Assembly: GCA_946885605.1 (NCBI GenBank)
Contig: CAMPGR010000095.1
Span: 1-14,700, forward strand
From: an uncultured Pseudomonadota bacterium
GTDB taxonomy: Bacteria; Pseudomonadota; Gammaproteobacteria; Burkholderiales; SG8-41
DNA: 14,700 nucleotides
Reading direction: 5' to 3'
The position numbers and the translations under genes are program-made. The notes beneath the pieces were generated by a model. That model ran no database searches and was not told where the DNA came from. It saw only the letters and a program-made list of their open reading frames with translations. Of this stretch, positions 1 through 9,082 are shown in pieces; the first letter of the stretch is position 1; each line of letters begins with the position of its first letter.

Positions 1-174
1 TGCAAGCTCCTCCGCGTAGGTCTGCAGCTCGCTCAACGCGACGTGAAAACCGGCAGGCAAGGCGAGCGCTATGCCGATGACGGTTGCGTTGAGGAGGGTT
101 GCGAGCGGCGAGCGCACGAGCTTCGCCAGCGTTGCGCTCAGCGTGACCGCATGGTGGTAGAGCCAGGCCTTCAC
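1..174 (-). CDS. ftsX: Cell division protein FtsX, N-terminal part (runs off the window)
   Basis: Only the first 58 codons are present; the gene continues past position 1. FtsX is the inner-membrane subunit of the FtsEX complex, which links the divisome to peptidoglycan hydrolase activation at the septum. The visible protein has a short cytoplasmic N-terminus ([16 protein letters not shown]), then a hydrophobic segment around residues 27-43 that matches the first membrane helix of FtsX, then the start of the periplasmic part. The start is a GTG at 174-172 that overlaps the ftsE stop in a GTGA arrangement, so translation is probably coupled to ftsE. The call rests on this N-terminal pattern and the position directly after ftsE. 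Confidence 0.9.
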   Translation of the reverse strand, partial: MKAWLYHHAVTLSATLAKLVRSPLATLLNATVIGIALALPAGFHVALSELQTYAEELA

Positions 175-845
175 GCGGCGGCCACTGCCGGCGCGCTCAC
201 GAGCACGCCGTTCTTGAGCTCGATCACTCTCGGCTTAAGACGCGCCGCGAGATGCGCGTCGTGGGTCGCGATCACCACGGTCACCCCAACCTGGTTGAAC
301 GACCTGAAAAGCTCGCCCAACTGCACGGCGTAGTCGACGTCGAGATTGCCCGTGGGCTCGTCGGCGAGGAGGATCGAGGGGCGGTGCACGATGGCGCGCG
401 CAATGGCGAGCCGCTGCTGCTCGCCGCCTGAAAGGGTGATGGGATGGGCCTTCTCCCTGGCGAGCAGCCCCACCTTGTCCAATGCGGCGCGCACCCGCCG
501 CGCCGCGTCCCGACGATCGTAGCCGATGACGCGGAGCGGCAGCACGACGTTCTCGTAGACGGTGCGGTCGAAGAGCAGCTTGTGGTCCTGGAATATGAGC
601 CCGAGGTTGCGGCGCAGGAACGGCACCGCCCGGGCACTCATCGCGCTCACGTTCTGGCCGTTCACGATCACGTTTCCGCTCGTCGGCCGCTCGATCGCGG
701 CGGAGAGCTTCAAAAGCGTGCTCTTGCCCGCGCCGGAGTGGCCGGTGATGAACGCCATCTCGCCGTCCGCAATGGAGAACGAAATGTGCTTGAGCGCTTC
801 GTAGCCCTGCGGGTAGCGTTTGGAGATGTTATTGAACGATATCAT
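171..845 (-). CDS. ftsE: Cell division ATP-binding protein FtsE
   Basis: ABC-type ATPase of 224 residues that pairs with FtsX at the inner face of the cytoplasmic membrane and controls septal peptidoglycan hydrolysis. Seen directly: Walker A GHSGAGKS at 35-42, the FtsE-typical Q-loop FQDHKLL at 85-91, the signature LSGGEQQR at 138-145, and Walker B ILLADEP at 158-164 followed by TGNLD. Length is normal for the family. The ATG at 845 is preceded directly in frame by a TAA codon, so no longer start is possible. No good Shine-Dalgarno is visible. It lies 35 nt after ftsY and overlaps ftsX by 4 nt, giving the classical ftsY-ftsE-ftsX order. Confidence 0.97.
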   Translation of the reverse strand: MISFNNISKRYPQGYEALKHISFSIADGEMAFITGHSGAGKSTLLKLSAAIERPTSGNVIVNGQNVSAMSARAVPFLRRNLGLIFQDHKLLFDRTVYENVVLPLRVIGYDRRDAARRVRAALDKVGLLAREKAHPITLSGGEQQRLAIARAIVHRPSILLADEPTGNLDVDYAVQLGELFRSFNQVGVTVVIATHDAHLAARLKPRVIELKNGVLVSAPAVAAA

Positions 846-880
846 TTACATCGATCGGGCGGCCGGGCGCAAGCTTCCCG

Positions 881-1828
881 TCAGTCGAGGAGAATGTCCA
901 CGAACTCTTCCGCCGAGAACGGCCGCAGATCGTCGAGTCCCTCCCCGACACCGATGAAGCGAAGCGGGATCGGCTTCTCGCGCGCAATCCCCGCAATGAC
1001 GCCCCCTTTCGCGGTGCCGTCGAGCTTCGTCAGCACGAGTCCCGTGACGCCCAATGCCTCATCGAACGCCTTCACCTGGTTGAGCGCGTTCTGGCCGGTA
1101 TTGGCATCGAGCACGAGCAGCACTTCGTGCGGCGCCCCCGGCAGCGCCTTGTCGATCACGCGCTTTACCTTCCTGATCTCTTCCATGAGATGGAGCTGCG
1201 TCGGCAGGCGTCCCGCCGTGTCCGCCAGGACGATGTCAACGCCGCGTGCCACGGCCGCGCCAATCGCATCGTAGATGACCGCCGCCGCATCGCCCGACTG
1301 CTGAGCCACCACGGTGACTTTGTTGCGCTCGCCCCATGCGAGGAGCTGCTCGCGGGCGGCGGCACGGAACGTGTCGCCGGCCGCAAGCAGAACTTTCTTG
1401 TTCTGAAGCTGATAGTAGTTCGCCAGCTTTCCGATCGAGGTCGTTTTGCCCGACCCGTTCACACCCGCCAGCATGATGACGAACGGACGGTGCGCGCCAA
1501 TGTCGAGCGGGACCGCAATCGGGCGGAGCAGCTCGAGCAGCGCCTCGCGCAGCGCGGCTTTGAGCTGCGCCGCCTCCGTGAAGCGCTCGCGCTTCGCGCG
1601 CGCCCGAAGCGCCGCGATGAGATGATGGGTGGCCGCGACCCCCACATCCGAGACGAGCAGCACCGTTTCCAGTTCGTCGTAGAATTCGTCGTCCAGCTTG
1701 CGCCCGGGGCTGAAGAGACCGGTGAGCCGCGCGCCGAGCTGCTGCCGCGTCTTGGTAAGGCCCTGTTTCAAGCGGTTGAACCAGCCGCCGTTGCCACCCT
1801 CGTTGCGGCTGTTGAGGAAACTTAACAT
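881..1828 (-). CDS. ftsY: Signal recognition particle receptor FtsY
   Basis: SRP-receptor GTPase that docks SRP-ribosome complexes at the inner membrane for co-translational insertion. The 315-residue protein has an N domain (about 15-110) and a G domain with G1 GVNGSGKTT at 122-130, DTFRAAA at 152-158, G3 DTAGR at 203-207, G4 TKLD at 267-270 and GVGEG at 293-297. The long acidic A domain of the E. coli protein is absent; only about 15 residues precede the N domain. The start was set at ATG 1828 because the protein then begins at a recognisable FtsY N-terminus. The frame stays open to 2650, but that part is antisense to the peptidase gene. The Shine-Dalgarno is poor, so the start is likely rather than certain. 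First gene of the ftsYEX operon. Confidence 0.95.
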   Translation of the reverse strand: MLSFLNSRNEGGNGGWFNRLKQGLTKTRQQLGARLTGLFSPGRKLDDEFYDELETVLLVSDVGVAATHHLIAALRARAKRERFTEAAQLKAALREALLELLRPIAVPLDIGAHRPFVIMLAGVNGSGKTTSIGKLANYYQLQNKKVLLAAGDTFRAAAREQLLAWGERNKVTVVAQQSGDAAAVIYDAIGAAVARGVDIVLADTAGRLPTQLHLMEEIRKVKRVIDKALPGAPHEVLLVLDANTGQNALNQVKAFDEALGVTGLVLTKLDGTAKGGVIAGIAREKPIPLRFIGVGEGLDDLRPFSAEEFVDILLD

Positions 1829-1906
1829 GCTGAAAGAAGTCGGAGACCCAGAGTGAGAAGGAAACCCGCGTGCCCTGGCGAACGCCGCGCACCCGGCTCG
1901 AACGGC

Positions 1907-1912
1907 TACAAT
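1907..1912 (+). promoter_or_regulatory. Candidate -10 element upstream of the M16 peptidase operon
   Basis: TACAAT (5 of 6 to the sigma-70 -10 consensus) lies 36 nt before the GTG start of the first M16 peptidase, inside the 120-bp region between two divergent genes. It is an AT-rich island in GC-rich surroundings. No convincing -35 hexamer is present at 16-18 nt spacing, so the call is weak. The overlapping opposite strand reads TAGAAT (1916-1911), which could serve ftsY. Confidence 0.3.
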
Positions 1913-1948
1913 TCTACCCGAAACCCATGCTGACCCATCGAGCTCAAC

Positions 1949-3340
1949 GTGCGAATTCCTGAACGCCTCGCCGCGATCCTGGCCGCCTGGGCCCTGCTCG
2001 CCTTGCTGCCGCAGAGCGTTTCTGCAAGCGCGTCGGAAGCGGTGGTGCGCACGCTTGGGAACGGGATGCGGGTCATCGTAAAGACCGACCGCCGCGCCCC
2101 GGTCGTCGTCTCCATGGTGTGGTATCGAGTGGGCAGCGTCGATGAAGTGAATGGCGAAACCGGTGTCGCGCACGTGCTCGAGCACATGATGTTCAAGGGC
2201 ACCAAGGAAGTGCCGGCCGGCGAGTTCTCGCGCATCATCGCCGCTGCCGGCGGGCGCGACAACGCGTTCACGGGACGCGACTACACGGCATATTTCCAGA
2301 CCCTGCACAAGTCCCACTTGGGACTCGCCCTCCGGCTCGAAGCCGACCGCATGGTGAATCTCGTCTTGTCGCCCGAGGAATTCGAGAAGGAAAAGAGAGT
2401 GGTCATGGAAGAGCGCCGCTGGCGCACGGATGATCGGCCGCACGCCCTGGTGTACGAAAGGCTGATGGCGAATGCGCTCATTGCGCATCCCTATCGTCAT
2501 CCGGTGATCGGCTGGATGAGCGATCTCGAGCACATGCGGCTCGAAGATGCACGGGAGTTCTACGAGACGTGGTACGCCCCCAACAATGCGATCCTCGTCG
2601 TGGTGGGCGATGTTTCCCCCGAGGTAGTGTTTACGCTCGCCACCGAGCATTTCGGCGACCTCAAGCCCAAGCCGCTTCCCGACAGAAAACCGCAGGAGGA
2701 GCCGGCGCAGCTCGGCGTCAAGCGCCTCACGGTCAAAGCACCCGCAGAGCTGCCCTACGTGCTGATGGCGTTTCGCGTCCCGTCGCTGCGCGATCCCCAG
2801 AAGGACTGGGAGCCCTACGCGCTCGAAGTGCTCGCGAACGTGCTCGACGGCAACGATGCGGCGCGAATCCCGCGCACGCTGGTTCGCACCGAGCGGCTGG
2901 CCAACTCCGCGGGCGCGAGCTACGAGGGCATCGGGCGCGGACCGGCCATGTTCTATCTCGACGGCGTGCCGGGCGGCAAAACGAGTGTCGCCGAGCTCGA
3001 ACAGGCTTTACGGCGCGAGGTGCGCAAGATCGCCGAGGAAGGCGTGAGTGAAGAAGAGCTGAAGCGCGTGCGGGCGCAAGTGGTCGCCGCCCACGTATAC
3101 CAGCGCGACTCGATGTTCTTCCAGGCGCGGCAAATGGGCTCGGTGGAAACCGTCGGACTTTCCTACCGGACGCCGGACGTGATACTCGAGAAGTTGAAGC
3201 AGGTGACGCCGGCGCAGGTGCAGGAAGTGGCGAGGAAGTATTTCCGCGACGATGAGCTCACGGTCGCGTATCTCGACCCGCAACCTCTGACCGGCCGCAA
3301 ACCGGCTGCGCCGCCACCCGGGGCACGTCATGGCGAATAG
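1949..3340 (+). CDS. Zinc metallopeptidase of the M16 family, catalytic subunit, periplasmic
   Basis: Secreted M16 (pitrilysin/processing-peptidase type) peptidase of 463 residues. A signal peptide covers about residues 1-28 (hydrophobic core LAAILAAWALLALL, then SVSASA). The inverted zinc motif HVLEH is at 75-79, with the distal glutamate in VVMEERR (E154) and the substrate-site NAFTGRDYTAYF after it. The C-terminal half is the second M16 domain and lacks the family Arg/Tyr pair (it reads ERLANSAG). The GTG at 1949 is the only start that keeps the whole signal peptide; the upstream ATG at 1927 is out of frame. The next gene, which overlaps by 11 nt, encodes the complementary inactive subunit, so the product probably works as a heterodimer. 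The substrate is unknown. Confidence 0.92.
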   Translation: MRIPERLAAILAAWALLALLPQSVSASASEAVVRTLGNGMRVIVKTDRRAPVVVSMVWYRVGSVDEVNGETGVAHVLEHMMFKGTKEVPAGEFSRIIAAAGGRDNAFTGRDYTAYFQTLHKSHLGLALRLEADRMVNLVLSPEEFEKEKRVVMEERRWRTDDRPHALVYERLMANALIAHPYRHPVIGWMSDLEHMRLEDAREFYETWYAPNNAILVVVGDVSPEVVFTLATEHFGDLKPKPLPDRKPQEEPAQLGVKRLTVKAPAELPYVLMAFRVPSLRDPQKDWEPYALEVLANVLDGNDAARIPRTLVRTERLANSAGASYEGIGRGPAMFYLDGVPGGKTSVAELEQALRREVRKIAEEGVSEEELKRVRAQVVAAHVYQRDSMFFQARQMGSVETVGLSYRTPDVILEKLKQVTPAQVQEVARKYFRDDELTVAYLDPQPLTGRKPAAPPPGARHGE

Positions 3341-4676
3341 ACCCGCGCTGGGCTGGCTCGCGGCTTTGCTCCTATTCGCCGCCGGGCAGGCGCACGCCAT
3401 ACTGCCGATACAGCACTGGCAGACCCCTGCCGGGACGCGCGTCTATTTCGTGGAAAATCACGATCTGCCCATGGTCGACTTGAGCGTGGAATTTCCTGCG
3501 GGCGCGGCATACGACACCGAGCGGAAATCCGGCGCGGCGAGCATGACGCAGCGGCTGTTACAGCTCGGCGCCAACGGCATGAGCGAAGATGATATCGCGC
3601 GGGGCATCGCGGATGTCGGGGCTCAGCTTTCCGGTACCTTCAACACCGATCGCGCGGGGCTCACGCTGCGCACGCTCTCGAGCCGCGAAGAGCGCAACCG
3701 TGCGCTCGATATCTTTGCGCGCGTTCTGCAGCGCCCCGTGTTTCCCGAGAACGTGCTGGAGCGCGAGAAGGAAAGGCTCGTGGCCGCGCTCAAGGAAGCC
3801 GATACCAAGCCGGACACCATCGCGAGCCGCGAGTTTCAGCGCATGCTGTATCGCAATCATCCCTATGCGATGCGCGGCACGGGTGAAGTGGAAACGGTGC
3901 AGAAGCTTACGCGGCAGGATCTCGTCGATTTTCACCGCCGGCACTACCTCGCGAGCCGTGCGGTGGTCGCCTTGATCGGTGATCTGTCCCGGCAAGAAGC
4001 GGAGAAGATCGCCGAGCAGCTCACTTCGGGACTTCCGGTGGACGGCGGCGCGGAGGTGAACCTGCCGCCGGTGCCTCCGCTGCCCGCCGCGGAGACGCGG
4101 CTCATTCCTCATCCGGCGACGCAAAGCCACATCATGATGGGTGCGCTCGGTGTGAGCCGCCACGATCCCGACTACTTCCCCCTCGTCGTCGGCAACCATA
4201 TATTCGGCGGCGGCGGATTCGTCTCGCGGCTCACCGAAGAAGTGAGGACGAAGCGCGGGCTCGCCTATTCGGCGTACAGTTACTTCAGTCCCCTGCTGGT
4301 AAACGGCCCGCTTGTCATCGGCATGCAGACGCAGCGCGAACAGGCGCAGCAGGCGCTCGACATCGTGCGCGCCACCCTGCGCGAGTTTGTCACCCGCGGG
4401 CCCACCGCGGACGAGCTCATCGCGGCCAAGAAGAACATCATCGGCGGTTTTCCGCTGCGCATCGACAGCAACCGCGACATCCATGGCAATCTCGCGGTCA
4501 TCGGTTTCTACCGCCTGCCGCTCACTTACCTCGACGACTACGTGAAAAACGTCGAGAAGCTCACCGTCGCCGATATACGCGATGCGTTTTCCCGGCGCCT
4601 CGATCCGGAGCGGATGGTGACGGTCGTCGTGGCTGCGGAAACGAAGCCCACCGCTGCCGCCTCACCGGCGAACTGA
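3330..4676 (+). CDS. M16 family peptidase-like protein without zinc motif, partner subunit, periplasmic
   Basis: A 448-residue M16-fold protein with a signal peptide (residues 1-23, ending AHA). Aligned with its neighbour, the HxxEH site is replaced: His to Ser71, Glu to Gln74 and His to Arg75 (GAASMTQRLLQLG at 68-80), so it cannot bind zinc in the usual way. It keeps the C-terminal Arg/Tyr pair typical of substrate-binding M16 domains (KRGLAY, R309 and Y313), which the catalytic neighbour lacks. This division of labour is known from heterodimeric bacterial M16 enzymes such as the Sphingomonas Sph2682/Sph2681 pair. The ATG at 3330 lies inside the end of the upstream gene (11-nt overlap), suggesting coupled translation and matched amounts. 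Confidence 0.9.
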   Translation: MANRPALGWLAALLLFAAGQAHAILPIQHWQTPAGTRVYFVENHDLPMVDLSVEFPAGAAYDTERKSGAASMTQRLLQLGANGMSEDDIARGIADVGAQLSGTFNTDRAGLTLRTLSSREERNRALDIFARVLQRPVFPENVLEREKERLVAALKEADTKPDTIASREFQRMLYRNHPYAMRGTGEVETVQKLTRQDLVDFHRRHYLASRAVVALIGDLSRQEAEKIAEQLTSGLPVDGGAEVNLPPVPPLPAAETRLIPHPATQSHIMMGALGVSRHDPDYFPLVVGNHIFGGGGFVSRLTEEVRTKRGLAYSAYSYFSPLLVNGPLVIGMQTQREQAQQALDIVRATLREFVTRGPTADELIAAKKNIIGGFPLRIDSNRDIHGNLAVIGFYRLPLTYLDDYVKNVEKLTVADIRDAFSRRLDPERMVTVVVAAETKPTAAASPAN

Positions 4677-4679
4677 CGC

Positions 4680-6019
<1,340 letters not shown>

Positions 6020-6023
6020 GGCT

Positions 6024-6839
6024 TCAGCGCTGGCAGCGCGGGCAGTAGAACGTGGAGCGCTGTCCCTGGCGTATCGCGCGGATGGACGCTGCGCATCGCC
6101 GGCACGGCTCTCCCGCACGGTCGTACACCATGAACTGCGTCTGGAACGATCCCGCCATGCCGTCGCCCCCGACGTAATCCCGCAGGCTGCTCCCGCGCGC
6201 ATCGATGGCAAGGGCGAGCGTCTCGCGCACCTTTTCGACCAGTAGGGCCAAGCGCGCGCGGCCGATGCCGCAGGCCGGCAGCCGGGGATGGATGCCGGCA
6301 CGGAACAGCGCTTCGTTCGCGTAGATGTTGCCCACCCCCGCCACCACGCGCCCGTCCATCAGCACCTGCTTGATCGCCGCGCTCCGAGTGCGTGTTGTGC
6401 GATAGAGCCATTCGGCGTTGAACGCCTCGCCGAAGGGCTCCGGCCCGATCGCTGCGAGCAGCGCGTGATGCGGCGGGGAGCCGGTGCCCCATATGACGAG
6501 GCCAAAGCGGCGCGGGTCACGCAGACGGACGACCGCGCCGCTTTCGAAAACAAGATCGAAGTGATCGTGCGGCTGCGGCGGTGTGGCGCGGTCCACGATC
6601 CACAACCGTCCGGACATGCCGAGGTGCAGGATGAGCGTTCCGGGCCGGCACAGGAACAGCAGGTATTTGCCACGACGCTCGAGGGAGGTGACGGTCTCCC
6701 CGGCCACGAGCCGGGGCAGCGTGCGCGGAACGGGCAGCCGCAAGGCGGGGTTGCGCACGACAACGTGCGCAATGCGCTGGTCGACGACAAAAGGCGCAAG
6801 ACCGCGCCGGGTGGTTTCGACTTCAGGCAGTTCCGGCAT
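6024..6839 (-). CDS. mutM: Formamidopyrimidine-DNA glycosylase MutM (Fpg)
   Basis: Bifunctional base-excision repair enzyme that removes 8-oxoguanine and formamidopyrimidines and nicks the abasic site. The 271-residue protein has the N-terminal MPELPEVETTRRGL with catalytic Pro2 and Glu3, the conserved Lys58 in RRGKYLLF, the helix-two-turn-helix motif GVGNIYANEALF, and a C-terminal zinc finger with C246, C249, C266 and C269 (STFYCPRCQR). All key residues are present. It starts only 10 nt after the DUF4340-like gene on the same strand, so it appears to be the last gene of the transporter operon. No separate promoter is obvious, though one inside the upstream gene cannot be excluded. Confidence 0.97.
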   Translation of the reverse strand: MPELPEVETTRRGLAPFVVDQRIAHVVVRNPALRLPVPRTLPRLVAGETVTSLERRGKYLLFLCRPGTLILHLGMSGRLWIVDRATPPQPHDHFDLVFESGAVVRLRDPRRFGLVIWGTGSPPHHALLAAIGPEPFGEAFNAEWLYRTTRTRSAAIKQVLMDGRVVAGVGNIYANEALFRAGIHPRLPACGIGRARLALLVEKVRETLALAIDARGSSLRDYVGGDGMAGSFQTQFMVYDRAGEPCRRCAASIRAIRQGQRSTFYCPRCQR

Positions 6840-6849
6840 GGGACGGCGC

Positions 6850-7683
6850 TCAGTGCCTGGAGCCGGGCGGGGCGAGGAGCTCTCTCGCCGCCTGGGCTGC
6901 GAAATGATAGCGGAGCTTTGCGTCCGGCCGCCCGATCATCAGTTCAGGCGTCTTTTGAAGCACCTCGAGCTCGAGCCTTTTGCCGTCGCGAAGCTCGATC
7001 GCTATCGTATCGACCGCCTTGTCGCCCGCATAAGGCTCGACGCGGAGCGCGGCGGCATGGCGCCACCCATCGACCCAGCGATGAATGTCGTCCTGGCTCA
7101 CTTCGCCGGGCGCCGGCTGCACGCGCCATCCTTTTTCCCCGCGCGCCACGGTGAAGTCGCGGAATTCAAACCGGACGGGCAACTCGCCCGACTCCAGGAG
7201 CTGCTTGTGGATGAGCTGCGATACGTTGGCCGGTAGCATGGTCCGATAACGCGCCGGAAGCGCGTACACCGCCTGCGCAGTCAGCACATACTGTTCGCGC
7301 GTCACGGCATTGATGGCGCCGTAACTGAATGTTTCCCCGTCGATCATCACGCGGGCAAAGGGACGATCGAGCTCGAAGCGCGCGAGATCCTGCGCCGGAA
7401 GACGATGCGCGGTCGCGGCATCGAGGATGGCAAGCAGGCGCTCGGCCTGGAACGCATCGGCACGCGCCGACAATGGCGCCGTGATGAGCCAGCCGTCCGC
7501 TTTGCGTTCCATCACTATAGCCGGGTCACCGGTGCGCTCGAGCACGATCCGCTTCGCCTCCTTGGGCTGGAGCCGGGAAAGGCGATGCGCGCCCGGCTCG
7601 CCGCGAGGCTTGAACGCGACGAACGAGGCGAGCGCCGCCACGGCGAGCAGCAAGAGCGCGTTGGTGATCCAGGCGCCTTTCAT
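6850..7683 (-). CDS. DUF4340-like membrane-anchored protein of a Gld-type ABC cassette
   Basis: Protein of 277 residues of unknown function. It has a short N-terminus, one membrane helix (about residues 6-24, ITNALLLLAVAALASFVAF), then a soluble and presumably periplasmic region with sheet-rich segments such as KADGWLITAPLSARAD and RFEFRDFTVARGEKGWRV, which resemble DUF4340 repeats. It follows the GldG-like gene, the usual place for DUF4340 members. ATG 7683 is chosen because it gives the N-terminal anchor directly; a longer in-frame start at 7749 would run back into the GldG-like gene. Its start overlaps the stop of an 11-codon open frame. Family assignment is from pattern and context, without a profile search. 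Confidence 0.75.
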   Translation of the reverse strand: MKGAWITNALLLLAVAALASFVAFKPRGEPGAHRLSRLQPKEAKRIVLERTGDPAIVMERKADGWLITAPLSARADAFQAERLLAILDAATAHRLPAQDLARFELDRPFARVMIDGETFSYGAINAVTREQYVLTAQAVYALPARYRTMLPANVSQLIHKQLLESGELPVRFEFRDFTVARGEKGWRVQPAPGEVSQDDIHRWVDGWRHAAALRVEPYAGDKAVDTIAIELRDGKRLELEVLQKTPELMIGRPDAKLRYHFAAQAARELLAPPGSRH

Positions 7684-7715
7684 GGCGCAGCCCCCCGCAG
7701 CAAGCGGCCGCTCAT
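7680..7715 (-). other. 11-codon open frame bridging two cassette genes by double ATGA overlaps
   Basis: Between the GldG-like and DUF4340-like genes an open frame encodes MSGRLLRGAAP. Its ATG (7715-7713) overlaps the stop of the GldG-like gene as ATGA, and its stop (7682-7680) overlaps the DUF4340 ATG as ATGA. AAGG lies 4 nt before its start. The downstream gene has no good Shine-Dalgarno of its own (only a run of G), so terminating ribosomes could pass down this chain. Translation is not proven, and two ATGA overlaps could occur by chance. Confidence 0.25.
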
Positions 7716-9079
7716 GACGCCTTGCGCCGGCGCCACCAGATGAGAGCACCGGTAACCGCGAATGCGACCGGGAGCCCGAGGAGGAACGTGAACGCGATCA
7801 GGTAAAGCGATACATGGTCGATGTCGAGGCTCGCGTCCACCGCGGGCCGGGGCTCCAGGGTGATCATGCGTTCGGCGCCGGTCAGCCAGTTCATGATGTT
7901 CACCCCGAAATCGAGATTGCCGCCATTGCCCATAAAACTGTTGGACAGGAACTGGCCGCTGCCCACGACGACGACGCGCTGCTGCCGGTCTCCCACCGTG
8001 CGCTCGAACGCCTGCGCCACCGGTACCGGGCCCGGAATATCCCGTGCCTTGTCGAAGCTCACGTTCTGGTCGAGCGTGCCCGCCTCCACCCAACCGCGCG
8101 GCGCAACGTCCACGAGCGGCGTCCTGCGCCAGTCGCCGTCGTCCGCCGCGGCGATCTGGCGGGCGTGCGGAAAGAGCGTGTTCAACCGGAAGCCGCTGGT
8201 GATCGGATGCCGGCCGTAATTCGCCGCTGCACCGATGGCGAAGACCGGTGGGCCGCCGCGGGGTCTTACTTCGAAATCGACGATCGTGCCGGCGGTAAGA
8301 ACGAGCCCGAGCGTTTCGGCAATCGGCTGCAGCCCGTGAAGCGGCTCGGGATCGAGCAGCCACAGGAGGTTGCCCCCGCCGTCTAGATAACGCTTGATCT
8401 TCTCGACTTCCGCGGGCAGGAGTTCCGCCTGGGGACTCGCGATGACGAGCGCTGCGGCGTTCGCCGGCACGTCCTGTGCCACCGCGAGGTTGATGTTGTT
8501 CAGCCGGAAGCCCCTCTGCTGCAGGTGCGCGCCAAAATCGCCCAGATCGTGGTTCGCAGCGCCGTTCCAACGACGCTCGCCGTGGCCGTCGAGCCACAGC
8601 ACGAGGCTATCCACCCCGCGCGCGAGACGCATGAGCAGATTCACGAACTGCTGCTCGTTGAAATCGGCGACGGGCAGATGCTCGGTGCGCTTGCGATACT
8701 CGATCACGAGCTCGTTCGGTGTGCGCAGTCCCGCCGCTTCCGCGAGCTTGGGCTGCTCCCGGGGATCGACAAAGCTCAGCGCACTGTCGGGCTTGGCCCG
8801 CTGATAGGCGCGCAGCCGCTCTTCGATGCGCTTGCGCAGGTTGGCGCCCGATGAATCGACGCTCGCGGCGTATGCCGTGATTTTGAGCGGCCCCTCGAGC
8901 TGCCCCAACGCTTCGAGGGTCGCCGCCGAAAGGGTGTTGCGCCCGGTACGGGTGACGTCCCATTCCTTGCGATACTCGCGGGCGATGTAGGCGAGCAGCA
9001 TGGTGAGTGCGACGAGCAGCACGAGAAAAAGGCTGTTCTGCGCAAGTATCCGAAGCCGCAGCCGGCGAGTCGCTTCCAT
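7712..9079 (-). CDS. GldG-like ABC transporter auxiliary protein
   Basis: Protein of 455 residues that resembles the GldG/ABC_transp_aux family. One membrane helix lies near the N-terminus (about 15-33), a large extracytoplasmic region follows, and a second helix at about 425-448 ends in a basic tail (WWRRRKAS). Family-like segments include the opening EWDVTRTGRNTLSAATLEAL (39-58), LVLWLDGHGER, and the block ALVIASPQAELLPAEVEKIK followed by GGGNLLWLLDPEP. GldG is the third part of the Gld ABC complex, named from gliding Bacteroidetes, but homologues are common in non-gliding proteobacteria, where the role is unknown. It starts 3 nt after the permease gene. Gliding should not be inferred here. 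Confidence 0.85.
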   Translation of the reverse strand: MEATRRLRLRILAQNSLFLVLLVALTMLLAYIAREYRKEWDVTRTGRNTLSAATLEALGQLEGPLKITAYAASVDSSGANLRKRIEERLRAYQRAKPDSALSFVDPREQPKLAEAAGLRTPNELVIEYRKRTEHLPVADFNEQQFVNLLMRLARGVDSLVLWLDGHGERRWNGAANHDLGDFGAHLQQRGFRLNNINLAVAQDVPANAAALVIASPQAELLPAEVEKIKRYLDGGGNLLWLLDPEPLHGLQPIAETLGLVLTAGTIVDFEVRPRGGPPVFAIGAAANYGRHPITSGFRLNTLFPHARQIAAADDGDWRRTPLVDVAPRGWVEAGTLDQNVSFDKARDIPGPVPVAQAFERTVGDRQQRVVVVGSGQFLSNSFMGNGGNLDFGVNIMNWLTGAERMITLEPRPAVDASLDIDHVSLYLIAFTFLLGLPVAFAVTGALIWWRRRKAS

Positions 9080-9082
9080 CGC

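Noticed and set aside
444..1274. Plus-strand open frame of 276 codons across ftsE and ftsY
   Set aside because: It is antisense to two conserved genes and has the Arg/Ala/Ser-rich composition of a shadow frame.
1829..2650. Continuation of the ftsY reading frame upstream, giving a 589-residue open frame
   Set aside because: The extra part is antisense to the well-supported M16 peptidase gene, has no FtsY A-domain character (it is not an acidic stretch) and is explained by the GC-rich codon pattern of the opposite strand.
3558..4484. Minus-strand open frame of 308 codons inside the second M16 gene
   Set aside because: Antisense shadow; no recognisable motif, while the plus strand has clear M16 domains.
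7680..8597. Minus-strand open frame of 305 codons in another frame of the GldG-like gene
   Set aside because: Arg/Ala/Gly-rich shadow of the GldG-like gene. Only its last 11 codons are of interest as a possible coupling frame and are reported separately.
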